From assembly GCA_047602465.1 (NCBI GenBank), contig JASGHF010000001.1:682001-746000 (forward strand): 64,000 nucleotides of DNA. Direction: 5' to 3'. Below, in pieces: positions 51,441 to 61,282 of the stretch. Below the pieces are notes generated by a model, which saw nothing but the letters and a program-made list of their open reading frames with translations, was not told the DNA's origin and did no database searches. The position numbers and the translations under genes were made by a program. Positions within the stretch are counted from its first letter, which is position 1. The number at the start of each line of letters is the position of its first letter. The DNA comes from JADZAI01 sp047602465 (GTDB lineage Bacteria > Pseudomonadota > Alphaproteobacteria > Micropepsales > Micropepsaceae).

Positions 51441-52922
51441 ATGAGCTATGCCTACGACACCAGCCGCGCTACGCCCCAGCAGGACGAAGAGAGCGCGCTC
51501 TATCGCCAGCCGCCGCACAACACGGAACTGGAACAGGCGCTGATCGGCTGCCTGCTGCTCAACAACGAGTTGGCGGGCCGCCTGCCCGACTATCTCAAGC
51601 CCGACCATTTCTACGCGCCGCTGCACCGCCGGCTGCTGGAAGCGATCCTGTCGGCGCGCGCGCGCGATCAGCTCGCCACGCCGCTGACGCTCAAGACCCA
51701 GTTCGAGAACGATCCCGACTTCCGTGAAGTCGGCGGCTTCGCCTATCTCGTGCGCCTCGTCGAGGACGTGCCGAACGCCCGCAGCATCGAGCATTTCTCC
51801 AAGGCGATCTTCGATCTCGCGACACGCCGCGAACTCATCAATGTCGGTGAGGGCCTGCTCAATGACGCCTATGAGGCGGCGCTCGATTTCACGCCGCAGG
51901 ATCTGATCGAGGCGGCGGAAAAGGAACTCTACCGTCTCGCCGAACCCTCCAAGCGCGGCGGCGGCTTCAAGTCGTTCAAGACCGCCGCCTTCAAGGCGCT
52001 GGAGCAGGCCGAGGTCGCGCAGCGCATGCGCGGCAAGATCCCCGGCGTGCCGACCGGCCTCTTCAAGCTCGACGACATGCTGGGCGGTTTCCAGCGTTCC
52101 GATCTCCTGATCCTCGCCGGACGCCCCGGTATGGGCAAAACCGCGCTCGCCACGAACATCGCCGTAAACGCGGCGCGGGCGAAGCTCAACGACAGCACCG
52201 AAGGCGGCACCGTCGCGTTCTTCTCGCTGGAAATGTCGGCCGAGCAGCTCGCCACGCGTATCATTTCCGAGGTTGCGGAAATCCCGCTCTGGCAGATCCG
52301 CCGCGGCAAGGTCGAACCACGCGATTTCCCCAGTCTCATCGACGCGGTGTCGCTGCTGGAGAACCTGCCGCTCTATATCGACGACTCGCCGGGTCTCTCG
52401 ATCTCGCAGGTCGCCGCCCGCGCCCGCCGCATGAAGCGTGACAAGACGGGCCTCGATCTCATCGTCATCGACTATCTGCAGCTGCTGGAAGGCTCCGGCG
52501 CCAAGCGCAACGAGAACCGCGTGCAGGAGGTGACCGAGATCACCAAGGGCCTGAAGAACCTCGCCAAGGAACTCGACATCCCGGTGCTGGCGCTGGCGCA
52601 GCTCTCGCGCGGCGTCGATGCCCGCGACGACAAGCGCCCGGTGCTTTCGGACCTGCGCGAATCCGGCTCTATCGAACAGGACGCCGATGCCGTGATGTTC
52701 GTGTTCCGCGAGGAATACTACCACAAGAGCCGCGAGCCGGATCAGAACGATCCCGACTACGCCAAGTGGCTGGAGAAGATGAACCGCATCGGCGGCAAGG
52801 CCGAGGTTCTGGTCGAAAAGCACCGTAACGGTCCGACCGGCTCTGTCCGGCTCGCCTTCGACGGTTCCTTCACCCGCTTCGACAATCTTGCGGACGATGA
52901 CGAGTTGCCCGAAAGACACTGA
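51441..52922 (+). CDS. dnaB: Replicative DNA helicase DnaB
   Basis: 493 residues from the ATG at 51441 (MSYAYDTSRATPQQ). Hexameric 5'-3' fork helicase. N-terminal DnaG-binding domain (PPHNTELEQALIGCLLLNNE), linker helix, RecA-type domain with Walker A GRPGMGKTALATN, FFSLEMSAEQLATR, Walker B LIVIDYLQLL, QLSRGVDARDDKRPVLSDLR. No intein. No obvious Shine-Dalgarno; a GTG at 51432 is possible. It follows the L9 terminator, so it needs its own promoter in 51343-51440, which I could not define. Confidence 0.95.
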   Translation: MSYAYDTSRATPQQDEESALYRQPPHNTELEQALIGCLLLNNELAGRLPDYLKPDHFYAPLHRRLLEAILSARARDQLATPLTLKTQFENDPDFREVGGFAYLVRLVEDVPNARSIEHFSKAIFDLATRRELINVGEGLLNDAYEAALDFTPQDLIEAAEKELYRLAEPSKRGGGFKSFKTAAFKALEQAEVAQRMRGKIPGVPTGLFKLDDMLGGFQRSDLLILAGRPGMGKTALATNIAVNAARAKLNDSTEGGTVAFFSLEMSAEQLATRIISEVAEIPLWQIRRGKVEPRDFPSLIDAVSLLENLPLYIDDSPGLSISQVAARARRMKRDKTGLDLIVIDYLQLLEGSGAKRNENRVQEVTEITKGLKNLAKELDIPVLALAQLSRGVDARDDKRPVLSDLRESGSIEQDADAVMFVFREEYYHKSREPDQNDPDYAKWLEKMNRIGGKAEVLVEKHRNGPTGSVRLAFDGSFTRFDNLADDDELPERH

Positions 52923-54053
52923 GTGACCGTTCCGGCAGAAGACCTGATTCCCGCGCCCGAAGGCGGCCGCCCCGTGCTGACGGTGGCGCTGCCCGCCATC
53001 GCGCGGAACTGGCGCACGCTGCGCGATGCCGCCCCCCATGCCGAAGTCGCCGCCGTGGTGAAGGCCGATGGTTATGGCCTTGGCGCGGCGCCGGTCGCCG
53101 CCAAGCTGCGGCACATCGGCTGCGAGACCTTCTTCGTGGCCACGCTGGATGAAGGCCGGGCGCTGCGTCCCGTGGTCGGGGCGGCGCCGCGTATTTTCGT
53201 CCTGAACGGCCTGCCGCCGGGGGCCACCGGCGCATTGGGCGCCCACGCCCTGACACCTGTCCTCAACAGCCTGGACGAAATCCGCGAATGGGCGGATGCG
53301 GGGCGCCGCCCGGCCGCCATCCAGCTCGACACGGGCATGAGCCGCGCCGGCCTCAGCCCCGCCGAACTCGAAGCGCTCGCCGCCGACACGGCCCTCCTCG
53401 CCCGTCTCGACCTCGCGCTGGTGATGAGCCACCTCGCCTGCGGCGACGAGGCCGATCATCCGTCGAACCGCACGCAGCTCTCACGTTTCAAGGCCGCGCT
53501 GGCGCGCCTCCCGGCGGCGCCGGCCAGCCTTGCGGCGTCGGGCGGCGTTTTCCTGGGGCCGGACTATCATTTCGACCTCGTCCGCCCCGGTATCGCGCTC
53601 TATGGCGGCAATCCGCTCGCCGGGACACCCAACCCGATGCAACCGGCCGCGATGCTCACCGCCGATGTCATCGGCGTCCGCACCATCGGGCGCGGCGAGA
53701 CCGCCGGCTATTCCGGCACCTACGCCGCCACGCGCGAAACCCGGCTTGCCGTCTGCAATATCGGCTATGCCGATGGCATCCTGCGCTCGCTCTCCAATCG
53801 CGGCGCCGCCTATATCGGCGACACGCCCTGCCCCTATGCCGGCCGCGTCTCGATGGATCTCCTGACCATCGATGTGACGGCTGTCCCGCCCCACGAAGTG
53901 GTCCGTGGTACGCAGGTCGAAATCATCGGCCCGCATATGAGCGTTGAAGACATGGCGGCGCGCGCAGGCACGGCGAATTACGAAGTGCTGACCGGACTCG
54001 GCAACCGCTTCACCCGTGTGACGCTCGACAGCCACTGGACGCGGATCGTCTGA
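52923..54053 (+). CDS. alr: Alanine racemase
   Basis: 376 residues. PLP enzyme that makes D-alanine for peptidoglycan. The PLP Lys is in VVKADGYGLGA; LDTGMSRAGL, MSHLACGDEADHP and the catalytic Tyr region GYSGTYAATRETRLAV with NIGYADG follow; the C-domain has GRVSMDLLTIDVT. GTG start directly after the dnaB stop, with no gap, so it is coupled to dnaB. Confidence 0.94.
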   Translation: MTVPAEDLIPAPEGGRPVLTVALPAIARNWRTLRDAAPHAEVAAVVKADGYGLGAAPVAAKLRHIGCETFFVATLDEGRALRPVVGAAPRIFVLNGLPPGATGALGAHALTPVLNSLDEIREWADAGRRPAAIQLDTGMSRAGLSPAELEALAADTALLARLDLALVMSHLACGDEADHPSNRTQLSRFKAALARLPAAPASLAASGGVFLGPDYHFDLVRPGIALYGGNPLAGTPNPMQPAAMLTADVIGVRTIGRGETAGYSGTYAATRETRLAVCNIGYADGILRSLSNRGAAYIGDTPCPYAGRVSMDLLTIDVTAVPPHEVVRGTQVEIIGPHMSVEDMAARAGTANYEVLTGLGNRFTRVTLDSHWTRIV

Positions 54054-54058
54054 AGCGG

Positions 54059-55417
54059 ATGGCGCGCTCCTCCTCAACCTTCGTCTGCCAGAGCTGCGGC
54101 GCGGTCACGTCCAAATGGGCGGGACGCTGCGAATCCTGCGGCGGCTGGAACACCATCGTCGAGGAGACCGCACAGGCCGCCGCCGGGCCGCCGTCGCGCT
54201 CGGCCGGCAAGGGCCGCAAGTTCGATCTCGTCTCCTTGCAGACCGACGAACCGGAGCCGCCGCGCGTCCTCACCGGCGTCACCGAGTTCGACCGCGTGCT
54301 GGGCGGTGGTCTGGTGCCCGGATCGGCCATCCTGGTCGGCGGCGATCCCGGCATCGGCAAGTCCACCATCCTGCTGCAGGCTCTCGCCGCCCTCGCCCGG
54401 CACGGCAAGAAGGTCGTCTATGTCTCCGGCGAAGAGGCGGCGGCTCAGGTGCGCCTGCGCGCCCGACGGCTTGGCCTCGCCGACGCCAGCGTCGATCTGG
54501 CGATGGAGACGAGCCTCAAGGACATTCTGGCGACGCTCGACGCCGCCCGGCCCGAAGCCTGCGTCATCGACTCGATCCAGACGCTGTGGTCCGACGCCGT
54601 CGACAGCGCGCCCGGCACGGTCAGCCAGGTCCGCGCCGTGGCGCAGGAACTCGTCCGTTTCGCCAAGCGCCGCGACTGCGCGATCATCCTCGTCGGCCAT
54701 GTCACCAAGGACGGCCAGATCGCCGGCCCCCGCGTCGTCGAGCATCTGGTCGACACCGTCCTCTATTTCGAGGGCGAGCGCGGGCACCAGTTCCGCATCC
54801 TCCGCGCCGTGAAGAACCGCTTCGGTCCGACCGACGAAATCGGCGTTTTCGAGATGACAGACAAAGGTCTGGCCGAAGTCCTGAATCCGTCGACCCTTTT
54901 CCTCACCGATCGCGAGCAATGGTCCAGCGGAGCGGCCGTGTTCGCCGGCGTCGAGGGCACACGCCCTCTGCTGGTGGAACTCCAGGCGCTCGCCTCGCCC
55001 ACCTCCTATGGCACGCCTCGCCGCGCCGTGATCGGCTGGGATACGGCGCGGCTTTCGATGGTTCTGGCTGTTCTGGAAACCCGCTGCGGTCTCGGCATCG
55101 GCGGTCACGACATCTACCTGAACGTCGCCGGCGGCCTGAAAATCACCGAGCCGGCAGCCGACCTCGCGGCCGCAGGGGCGCTGATTTCCTCGGTTCTGGG
55201 CCGCCCTCTGGCGCCGGACTGCGTGCTTTTTGGGGAGGTCGCCCTGTCAGGCGCCATCCGGCCCGTCGGCCAGGCGGATTCCCGCCTCAAGGAAGCCGCA
55301 AAACTGGGGTTCAAACGAGCGATCTGCCCGCCCGGTGCCAAAGCCGACGGCATCGCGGTCACCGCAGTCAGCACCCTCGGCGAACTGGTCGAGCGTATAC
55401 GAAATAGCGACGTTTAG
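54059..55417 (+). CDS. radA: DNA repair protein RadA (Sms)
   Basis: 452 residues. RecA-like branch-migration helicase. Zinc finger CQSCGAVTSKWAGRCESCGGW (residues 10-31), Walker A GGDPGIGKST, the RadA motif KNRFGPTDEIGVFEM, and a Lon-like C-domain (GGHDIYLNVAGGLKITEPAA). Starts MARSSSTFVCQSCG, 5 bases after alr. Confidence 0.96.
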   Translation: MARSSSTFVCQSCGAVTSKWAGRCESCGGWNTIVEETAQAAAGPPSRSAGKGRKFDLVSLQTDEPEPPRVLTGVTEFDRVLGGGLVPGSAILVGGDPGIGKSTILLQALAALARHGKKVVYVSGEEAAAQVRLRARRLGLADASVDLAMETSLKDILATLDAARPEACVIDSIQTLWSDAVDSAPGTVSQVRAVAQELVRFAKRRDCAIILVGHVTKDGQIAGPRVVEHLVDTVLYFEGERGHQFRILRAVKNRFGPTDEIGVFEMTDKGLAEVLNPSTLFLTDREQWSSGAAVFAGVEGTRPLLVELQALASPTSYGTPRRAVIGWDTARLSMVLAVLETRCGLGIGGHDIYLNVAGGLKITEPAADLAAAGALISSVLGRPLAPDCVLFGEVALSGAIRPVGQADSRLKEAAKLGFKRAICPPGAKADGIAVTAVSTLGELVERIRNSDV

Positions 55418-55439
55418 GGGTGTTAAGCTCCACTTCACC

Positions 55440-56231
55440 ATGTTCACGATTTTCGACCTCGTCATCATCGCCGTTCTGATCCTGTCGGCACTGCTCGCCG
55501 CCTGGCGAGGCTTTACCCGCGAGGTCCTGTCGATCGGGGCCTGGATCGGGGCCGCTGTCGTGATGTTCCTGGCGGGGCCGACCGCCGTTCCCTTCGCCAA
55601 GGCCTATATCGACCACGAGATGGTGGCGATGATCGCAGCTTACGCCGCCATCTTCGTTCTCGCGCTTATCCCCTTGAGCTACATAAGTTTTCGTATTGCC
55701 GAGGGCGTCCAGGGTTCGGCTATCGGGCCGGTCGACCGGCTGCTGGGTCTCGTCTTCGGAGCCGGGCGCGGCCTTGTCGTGCTGGGGATCGGCTATCTCG
55801 TTTTCGTGAGCCTCGTCAGCGAGGCGCGCATGCCGGACTGGTTCAAGGAAGCGCGCCTCCGGCCGCTGGTTGAGAGTTCCGGCAAAGTCATCGCCTCGCT
55901 GCTGCCCTCGCGCGACAAGGCGCCGAAACCCGAGGACAAGGACACGATCATTGGCGGCAAGCCCAAGCCCGCCGCCGCGCCTGAAACCGCGCCTGCGGAA
56001 CCTGAAGACACGGCAGAGCCAGCCCCCGAACCGACGCCCGCACCGGCCAAGCCCAAGCCCCCCAAGCCGGCGCCGCCCGCCGCGCCGACAGAAGCCGAAG
56101 CCGACGCAACGGAAGGCGCGCAAGGCTATGGCGAACGTGAGCGTGACGCATTAGATCAACTCATCGGAACGGCCACGGCGAGTCCCTCCGACGAGGGCGA
56201 CACCGGCAACGGGGATAGCGGCGGCCGCTAG
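55440..56231 (+). CDS. cvpA: CvpA family membrane protein
   Basis: 263 residues from the ATG at 55440. Four membrane helices in residues 1-125 (FDLVIIAVLILSALLAAWRGF with TREVLSIGAWIGAAVVMFLA is the CvpA start). The last 115 residues are a Pro/Ala/Glu/Lys-rich tail, much longer than in E. coli. CvpA is linked to purF by position in many bacteria and to envelope stress; its activity is unknown. It starts 23 bases after radA. Confidence 0.9.
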   Translation: MFTIFDLVIIAVLILSALLAAWRGFTREVLSIGAWIGAAVVMFLAGPTAVPFAKAYIDHEMVAMIAAYAAIFVLALIPLSYISFRIAEGVQGSAIGPVDRLLGLVFGAGRGLVVLGIGYLVFVSLVSEARMPDWFKEARLRPLVESSGKVIASLLPSRDKAPKPEDKDTIIGGKPKPAAAPETAPAEPEDTAEPAPEPTPAPAKPKPPKPAPPAAPTEAEADATEGAQGYGERERDALDQLIGTATASPSDEGDTGNGDSGGR

Positions 56232-56257
56232 TCCCCTTCGAGGCGACAGGGCGGCTC

Positions 56258-57730
56258 ATGGACTCCACGTTCATTCACCCCTTCGACGGCGACAAGCTGA
56301 AGGAGGAGTGCGGTGTTTTCGGCGTTTTTTCGCACGATGAAGCCGCCAGGTTCGCTGTCTACGGGCTGCATGCCCTCCAGCATCGCGGGCAGGAAGGCGT
56401 CGGCATCGCCTCCTATGACGCCCAGGACAACAAGTTCAATCTCGAGCGCCATCTCGGCCATGTCGGGGATGTGTTCGGCGAGAACGGCCCGACCGCCAAT
56501 CTGAAGGGCCGCGCGGCCATCGGTCATGTCCGCTACTCCACGACCGGCGGCTCGCTGAAGCGCAACGTCCAGCCCTTCTTCGCCGATGTGGCGGGCGGCG
56601 GCATCGCGCTCGCGCATAACGGCAATCTCACCAATGCCCGCCAGCTTCGCGAAGACCTTCAGTCGCGCGGCGCCATTTTCTACGCGACCTCCGACACCGA
56701 GGTGATCGTCCACCTCGTCGCGACCAGCCGCCAGCGCGGCATGGTCGCGCGCCTCATCGACGCGCTGCATCAGGTCGAGGGCGCCTACTCGCTGGTCGCC
56801 TTGACCCGCAAGCGGCTGATCGGCGTGCGCGATCCGCTCGGCGTGCGCCCGCTTTCTCTCGGCCGCCTCGGCGACAGCTGGATTCTCGCCTCGGAGACCT
56901 GCGCTTTCGATATCATCGGCGCGACCTTCGAACGCGATGTCGAGCCGGGCGAACTTGTGGAGATCACCGAGCACGGCGTCATCTCGCACTTTCCCTTCGC
57001 CCAGCGCCGCAAGCGGTTCTGCGTGTTCGAGTACGTCTATTTCGCGCGCCCCGACAGCCATGTCGAAGGCAAGAACGTCTATGCCGCGCGCAAGCAGATC
57101 GGCGTTGAACTGGCGCGTGAGGCGCCTGTGCCGGCCGACATCGTCGTCGCCGTGCCAGACAGCGGCAACCCGGCCGCCATCGGATTTGCCGAGGCCAGCG
57201 GCCTGCCCTTTGAAATGGGCATCATCCGCAATCACTATGTCGGCCGCACCTTCATCGAACCGACAGACCGTATCCGCAATCTCGGCGTCCTCATGAAGCA
57301 CAACGCCAATCGCGGCGTCCTTGAGGGCAAACGCGTCATCCTGGTGGACGACTCCATCGTCCGCGGCACGACCTCGCTGAAGATCGTGCAGATGGTTCGC
57401 GAGGGCGGCGCGAAAGAAGTCCATATGCGGATCGCCAGCCCACCGACGACCAATCCCTGCTTCTATGGCGTCGACACGCCGGACAAGGACAAGCTTCTCG
57501 CGGCGAAGCTCAACCTCGACATCGAAGCCATGCGGCAGTTCATCAAGGCGGACAGCCTCGCGTTCATTTCTCTTGATGGACTCTATCGCGCTGTCGGCGA
57601 ACCCGGCCGTGACGCCCGCAATCCGCAATACTGCGACGCCTGCTTCAGCGGCGAATATCCCACCACGCTGACCGACAACGCCCAGGGCCGGCAGCAGGCG
57701 CAGTTGTCGCTGCTGATGGAAAAAGTCTAA
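56258..57730 (+). CDS. purF: Amidophosphoribosyltransferase, Fe-S type
   Basis: 490 residues. First step of purine synthesis: PRPP plus glutamine to phosphoribosylamine. A propeptide of about 17 residues precedes the nucleophile Cys (KLKEECGVFGVF), as in the Bacillus-type enzyme. The PRPP loop is ILVDDSIVRGTTS. The cysteines that bind 4Fe-4S in B. subtilis PurF have equivalents here: FCVFEYVYFARPDS, TTNPCFYGVD, YCDACFSGEYP. It is 27 bases after cvpA. Confidence 0.96.
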   Translation: MDSTFIHPFDGDKLKEECGVFGVFSHDEAARFAVYGLHALQHRGQEGVGIASYDAQDNKFNLERHLGHVGDVFGENGPTANLKGRAAIGHVRYSTTGGSLKRNVQPFFADVAGGGIALAHNGNLTNARQLREDLQSRGAIFYATSDTEVIVHLVATSRQRGMVARLIDALHQVEGAYSLVALTRKRLIGVRDPLGVRPLSLGRLGDSWILASETCAFDIIGATFERDVEPGELVEITEHGVISHFPFAQRRKRFCVFEYVYFARPDSHVEGKNVYAARKQIGVELAREAPVPADIVVAVPDSGNPAAIGFAEASGLPFEMGIIRNHYVGRTFIEPTDRIRNLGVLMKHNANRGVLEGKRVILVDDSIVRGTTSLKIVQMVREGGAKEVHMRIASPPTTNPCFYGVDTPDKDKLLAAKLNLDIEAMRQFIKADSLAFISLDGLYRAVGEPGRDARNPQYCDACFSGEYPTTLTDNAQGRQQAQLSLLMEKV

Positions 57731-57739
57731 GCCCCATAC

Positions 57740-58465
57740 ATGACAGACAAGCCGCTTTCAGGGCGCGTCGCGCTCGTCACCGGCGCGTCGCGCGGCATCG
57801 GCCTCGCGACCGCGCTGCAACTTGGGCGCATGGGCGCTCACATCATCGCCACCGGCCGCTCCACAAGGCTGCTGGAGGCGCTCGATGACGCGTTGAAGGC
57901 CGAAGGTCTCGAAGGCGCCACGCTGACGCCATTCAATTTGCGCGACTTCGCGGCGATCGATCGGCTTGGACAGGCGATCTTCGATCGATGGGGACGGCTC
58001 GACATCCTGGTCGGCAATGCGGGCCAGCTCGGCCAGCTGGGTCCGCTCGGCCATGTGAAGCCCGATGCGTGGACTGAATTGCTTGAGGTCAATCTGACCG
58101 CCAACTGGCGGCTTATCCGCTCGCTGGACCCGCTCCTCCGCATCGCCGATGCCGGTCGCGCCGTCTTCCTGACATCCGGCGCCGCACGGGCCGAGCGCGC
58201 CTATTGGGGACCGTATTCAGTAACCAAGGCTGCGCTGGATGCGCTCGTGAAGTCGTATGCGGCCGAGCTGGTCGAGACGAATGTGAAGGCCAACCTGTTC
58301 AGCCCGGGCGCTGTGCGGACCGCGATGCGCGCCAAGGCGATGCCGGGCGAAGATCCCGAGACCCTGCCCCATCCCGATCTGGTCGCGCAGCAGCTGGTCG
58401 AGCTTTGCCTCCCCTCGTGCGAGGCGCAGGGGCAGATCGTTTCCTACCGTCCGCCGTCGTCGTAG
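57740..58465 (+). CDS. Short-chain dehydrogenase/reductase
   Basis: 241 residues, Rossmann fold. NAD(P) loop TGASRGIG, VGNAGQLGQLG (in place of NNAG), catalytic Ser in LTSGAA and Tyr-Lys in YSVTK. It is related to YciK-type SDRs found after purF in alphaproteobacteria; the substrate is unknown. Starts 10 bases after purF. Its last 22 bases overlap the convergent der gene. Confidence 0.9.
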   Translation: MTDKPLSGRVALVTGASRGIGLATALQLGRMGAHIIATGRSTRLLEALDDALKAEGLEGATLTPFNLRDFAAIDRLGQAIFDRWGRLDILVGNAGQLGQLGPLGHVKPDAWTELLEVNLTANWRLIRSLDPLLRIADAGRAVFLTSGAARAERAYWGPYSVTKAALDALVKSYAAELVETNVKANLFSPGAVRTAMRAKAMPGEDPETLPHPDLVAQQLVELCLPSCEAQGQIVSYRPPSS

Positions 58466-59832
58466 GGATTCTTGCTCGACCGCTTGATGAAGCGGATCGG
58501 CGTACCCGGCAGGTCGAAATTCTCGCGCAGGCCGTTGGCGAGATAGCGCAGATAGTCTTCCGGCAGTTCGTTCAGCTGGTTGCCGAACAGCGCGAATGTG
58601 GGCGGCCGCGTCTTGGCCTGCGTCATGTAGCGCAGCTTGATGCGCCGGCCGGAAATCGCCGGCGGCGCATGACGTTCCATCGCCGCGCCGAGCCAGCGAT
58701 TCAGCGCGGCCGTCGGGATGTGCTTGTTCCAGACCGCATCGGCGCCGAGCACGGCCGGCATCAGGCGCTCCACACCCTTGCCGGTCATCGCCGACAGCAT
58801 GACGATCGGCGCGCCCTTCACCTGCGGCAGCAATTCACCGGCCCGGCGCGTCAGTTCCGCGAGCTGCTTCTGCTTGTCGGGGATGAGATCCCATTTGTTG
58901 ACCGCCAGAACGATGGCGCGGCCCTCGCGCTCGACGAGGTCGGCGATCGCGAGATCCTGCTTCTCCAGCGGCGTCTCCGCGTCCGTCATCAGGATCACGC
59001 AGTCCGCAAAGCGGATGGCGCGCAGCGCATCGCTGACTGACAGCTTCTCCAGCTTTTCGACCACGCGCGAGCGCTTCCGCATGCCGGCCGTGTCGAACAG
59101 CTTAATGGGCCGGCCGTCCCACATCCAGTCGACCGAGATGGAATCGCGCGTGGTGCCGGCTTCCGGGCTGGTCAGCAGACGCTCTTCATCGATCAGGCGA
59201 TTGATCAGCGTCGACTTGCCGGCGTTCGGGCGCCCGACGACTGCGATGCGAAGCGTCCGGATCGCATCTTCGGCCGGCGCTTCACCGTCTTCTGCAGACG
59301 GCTCGTCGCCGAACGTTTCGTCGTCTTCATCTTCCAGCTCCGGGCCGAAAGGCGCCAGCGCGTCGTAGAGTTCGGACATGCCCTCGCCGTGCTCGGCCGA
59401 CAAAGCGATCGGTTCGCCGAGGCCGAGGGCGTGCGCCTCGCCGACGCCGCTCAGCGATGCCTGGCTCTCCGCCTTGTTGGCCGCGACGATCACAGGCTTG
59501 CCCGAACGGCGCAGCAGATGAGCGATATCGCGATCATGTGGCGTCACGCCTGCACGCGCATCGACCATGAAAAGGATCACATCCGCGAGTTCGATCGCGC
59601 GCTGCGTCTGTTTCTGGATGCGTTTGTCCAGCGCCGCATCGCCGCCATCGTCCATGCCCGCCGTATCGACGACCGTGAATTCCAGCGGGCCGATCCGGCC
59701 CTCGCCTTCACGGCGGTCGCGGGTCACACCCGGCTGGTCATCGACCAGCGCCACGCGCTTGCCCACGAGACGATTGAAGAGCGTGGACTTGCCGACGTTC
59801 GGACGACCGACAATGGCGAGCGCAAAGGTCAT
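58444..59832 (-). CDS. der: Ribosome assembly GTPase Der (EngA)
   Basis: 462 residues. Two tandem GTPase domains and a KH-like C-domain. G1 motifs GRPNVGKSTLFN (residues 8-19) and GRPNAGKSTLIN (about 200); G3 DTAGM twice; G4 NKAE and NKWD. An acidic linker (EDEDDETFGDEPSAEDGEAP) joins the two. It matures the 50S subunit. Downstream of bamB by 23 bases, the usual pair. Confidence 0.96.
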   Translation of the reverse strand: MTFALAIVGRPNVGKSTLFNRLVGKRVALVDDQPGVTRDRREGEGRIGPLEFTVVDTAGMDDGGDAALDKRIQKQTQRAIELADVILFMVDARAGVTPHDRDIAHLLRRSGKPVIVAANKAESQASLSGVGEAHALGLGEPIALSAEHGEGMSELYDALAPFGPELEDEDDETFGDEPSAEDGEAPAEDAIRTLRIAVVGRPNAGKSTLINRLIDEERLLTSPEAGTTRDSISVDWMWDGRPIKLFDTAGMRKRSRVVEKLEKLSVSDALRAIRFADCVILMTDAETPLEKQDLAIADLVEREGRAIVLAVNKWDLIPDKQKQLAELTRRAGELLPQVKGAPIVMLSAMTGKGVERLMPAVLGADAVWNKHIPTAALNRWLGAAMERHAPPAISGRRIKLRYMTQAKTRPPTFALFGNQLNELPEDYLRYLANGLRENFDLPGTPIRFIKRSSKNPYDDGGR

Positions 59833-59855
59833 GGCCGTACGCTCACCCGTCCGCC

Positions 59856-61262
59856 TTAACGGTACGCGGTGAGATCACCGTCGTCGTTCAGAAGGAACAA
59901 TGCGCCTGCGGCGGCGATCGGCGCGATGATCGAGCCGACGCCGGTCTCGAAGGACTGCTCGACAGCGCCGCTCGAGGCGGCGAGAACGGCGATCCGGCCA
60001 TCCGTGGAGGTCAGGACCAAATGTCCATTGGCCATGAGCGGTCCACTCCACTCGACCGTGTCCTCACGCGCCTCTTCGTCCTGCCAGCGGCCGAGATAGG
60101 TCGACCAGGCGACGCGGCCTGTCAGCTTCTCGAAGCAGTAGACGACGCCGTCCATGCCGGTCACGTAGACATAGTCGCCGGCGACCCAAGGGGTCTGCAC
60201 GCCGGCCAGGTCGCGCGTCCAGAGGCGTTCGCCCGACCTGGCGTCGATGGCGACGAAACGGCCTGCATGGCTGATCGCGAACACGATGTTGCCGTCGATG
60301 ACGGGACGGCCGGCGATGTCGTTGATCGACGACAGAGAGTCGGCAACGCCGGTACGCGTCAGCGAGTTGCTCCACACGGCACGGCCGTTGTTCGCGCGAA
60401 GCGCGTAGATGTCGCCGTTCGTGTAGGGGACGACGATGAGGTCGCCGCCCGCCGCCGGGCTGGTGCTCGCAAGCACGCCCGCGCCTTCCGCGAACACTTC
60501 GTGGTTCCAGATCTCGCCGCCGGTCGCGCCATCCAGCGCCCACATGCGGTTCTCACGATTGACGACATAGACCCGGCCATCGCGCGCGGTCGGCGCAGTG
60601 TGGAACGGGCTGCCCGTCTTCTTGGTCCAGAGGCGGCTGCCGTCATTCGGATTGAGCGCGACAACTTCGCCGAAACCTGTCGTCACATAAAGCCGGCCAT
60701 CGGAATAGGCGAGACCGCCGCCATAACCTTCTTCAGGCGTGTCGCCGCCGGAGGAGAAGAAATACCAATCCGATGACGTGTCTTCGACCGCGAGCGAGAC
60801 GCCCCAGATTTCGCCGCCGCTCGACACGTCGAAGGCCCGCACGCCGACTGCCGCGTCGAGCGTGAAGATCATGCCCTGCGCGATGATCGGAGACGCCGTG
60901 ATGGCCGAGTCGGACGAGGTGGAGACGCCGATGGACGTCGACCAGGCCTGGCCGAAATTCACCGATGCATCGATGTTGCCCACGGCGTTTTCCGGCGTGC
61001 CACCGGGATTGGGCCATGAGCCGACCTGCACCGGCGCCGGCAGCGGGACAGCCTTCCCGGCGAACACCGGATCCTGCACCAGAGCATCCTGGCCGCGCGG
61101 CATCAGCGAGATGCGCTCGCCGGGAACACGCGCCTCCGTCTTGGCTCCGAAAATCGATTCCGTGACCGAGTTGATCGTGCTGCAACCGCCGAGCGCCAAC
61201 GCGGCTGCCAGCGCGGCCGTGCGAATCAGGTTCAGGCGGAGGGATCGGTTGGCCGAATTCAT
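59856..61262 (-). CDS. bamB: Outer-membrane assembly lipoprotein BamB
   Basis: 468 residues from the ATG at 61262 (a GTG at 61286 overlapping the previous stop is the alternative). Lipobox in TAALAAALALGGC. The rest is an eight-bladed PQQ-like propeller with repeated W-rich blades (GGEIWGVSLA, GSRLWTKKTG, GGEIWNHEVF, GRAVWSNSLT, GERLWTRDLA, GRVAWSTYLG). BamB helps deliver barrel proteins to BamA. Transcribed after the TPR protein gene and before der. Confidence 0.94.
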   Translation of the reverse strand: MNSANRSLRLNLIRTAALAAALALGGCSTINSVTESIFGAKTEARVPGERISLMPRGQDALVQDPVFAGKAVPLPAPVQVGSWPNPGGTPENAVGNIDASVNFGQAWSTSIGVSTSSDSAITASPIIAQGMIFTLDAAVGVRAFDVSSGGEIWGVSLAVEDTSSDWYFFSSGGDTPEEGYGGGLAYSDGRLYVTTGFGEVVALNPNDGSRLWTKKTGSPFHTAPTARDGRVYVVNRENRMWALDGATGGEIWNHEVFAEGAGVLASTSPAAGGDLIVVPYTNGDIYALRANNGRAVWSNSLTRTGVADSLSSINDIAGRPVIDGNIVFAISHAGRFVAIDARSGERLWTRDLAGVQTPWVAGDYVYVTGMDGVVYCFEKLTGRVAWSTYLGRWQDEEAREDTVEWSGPLMANGHLVLTSTDGRIAVLAASSGAVEQSFETGVGSIIAPIAAAGALFLLNDDGDLTAYR

Positions 61263-61282
61263 GTCTGGAACCTGAGGATTAA

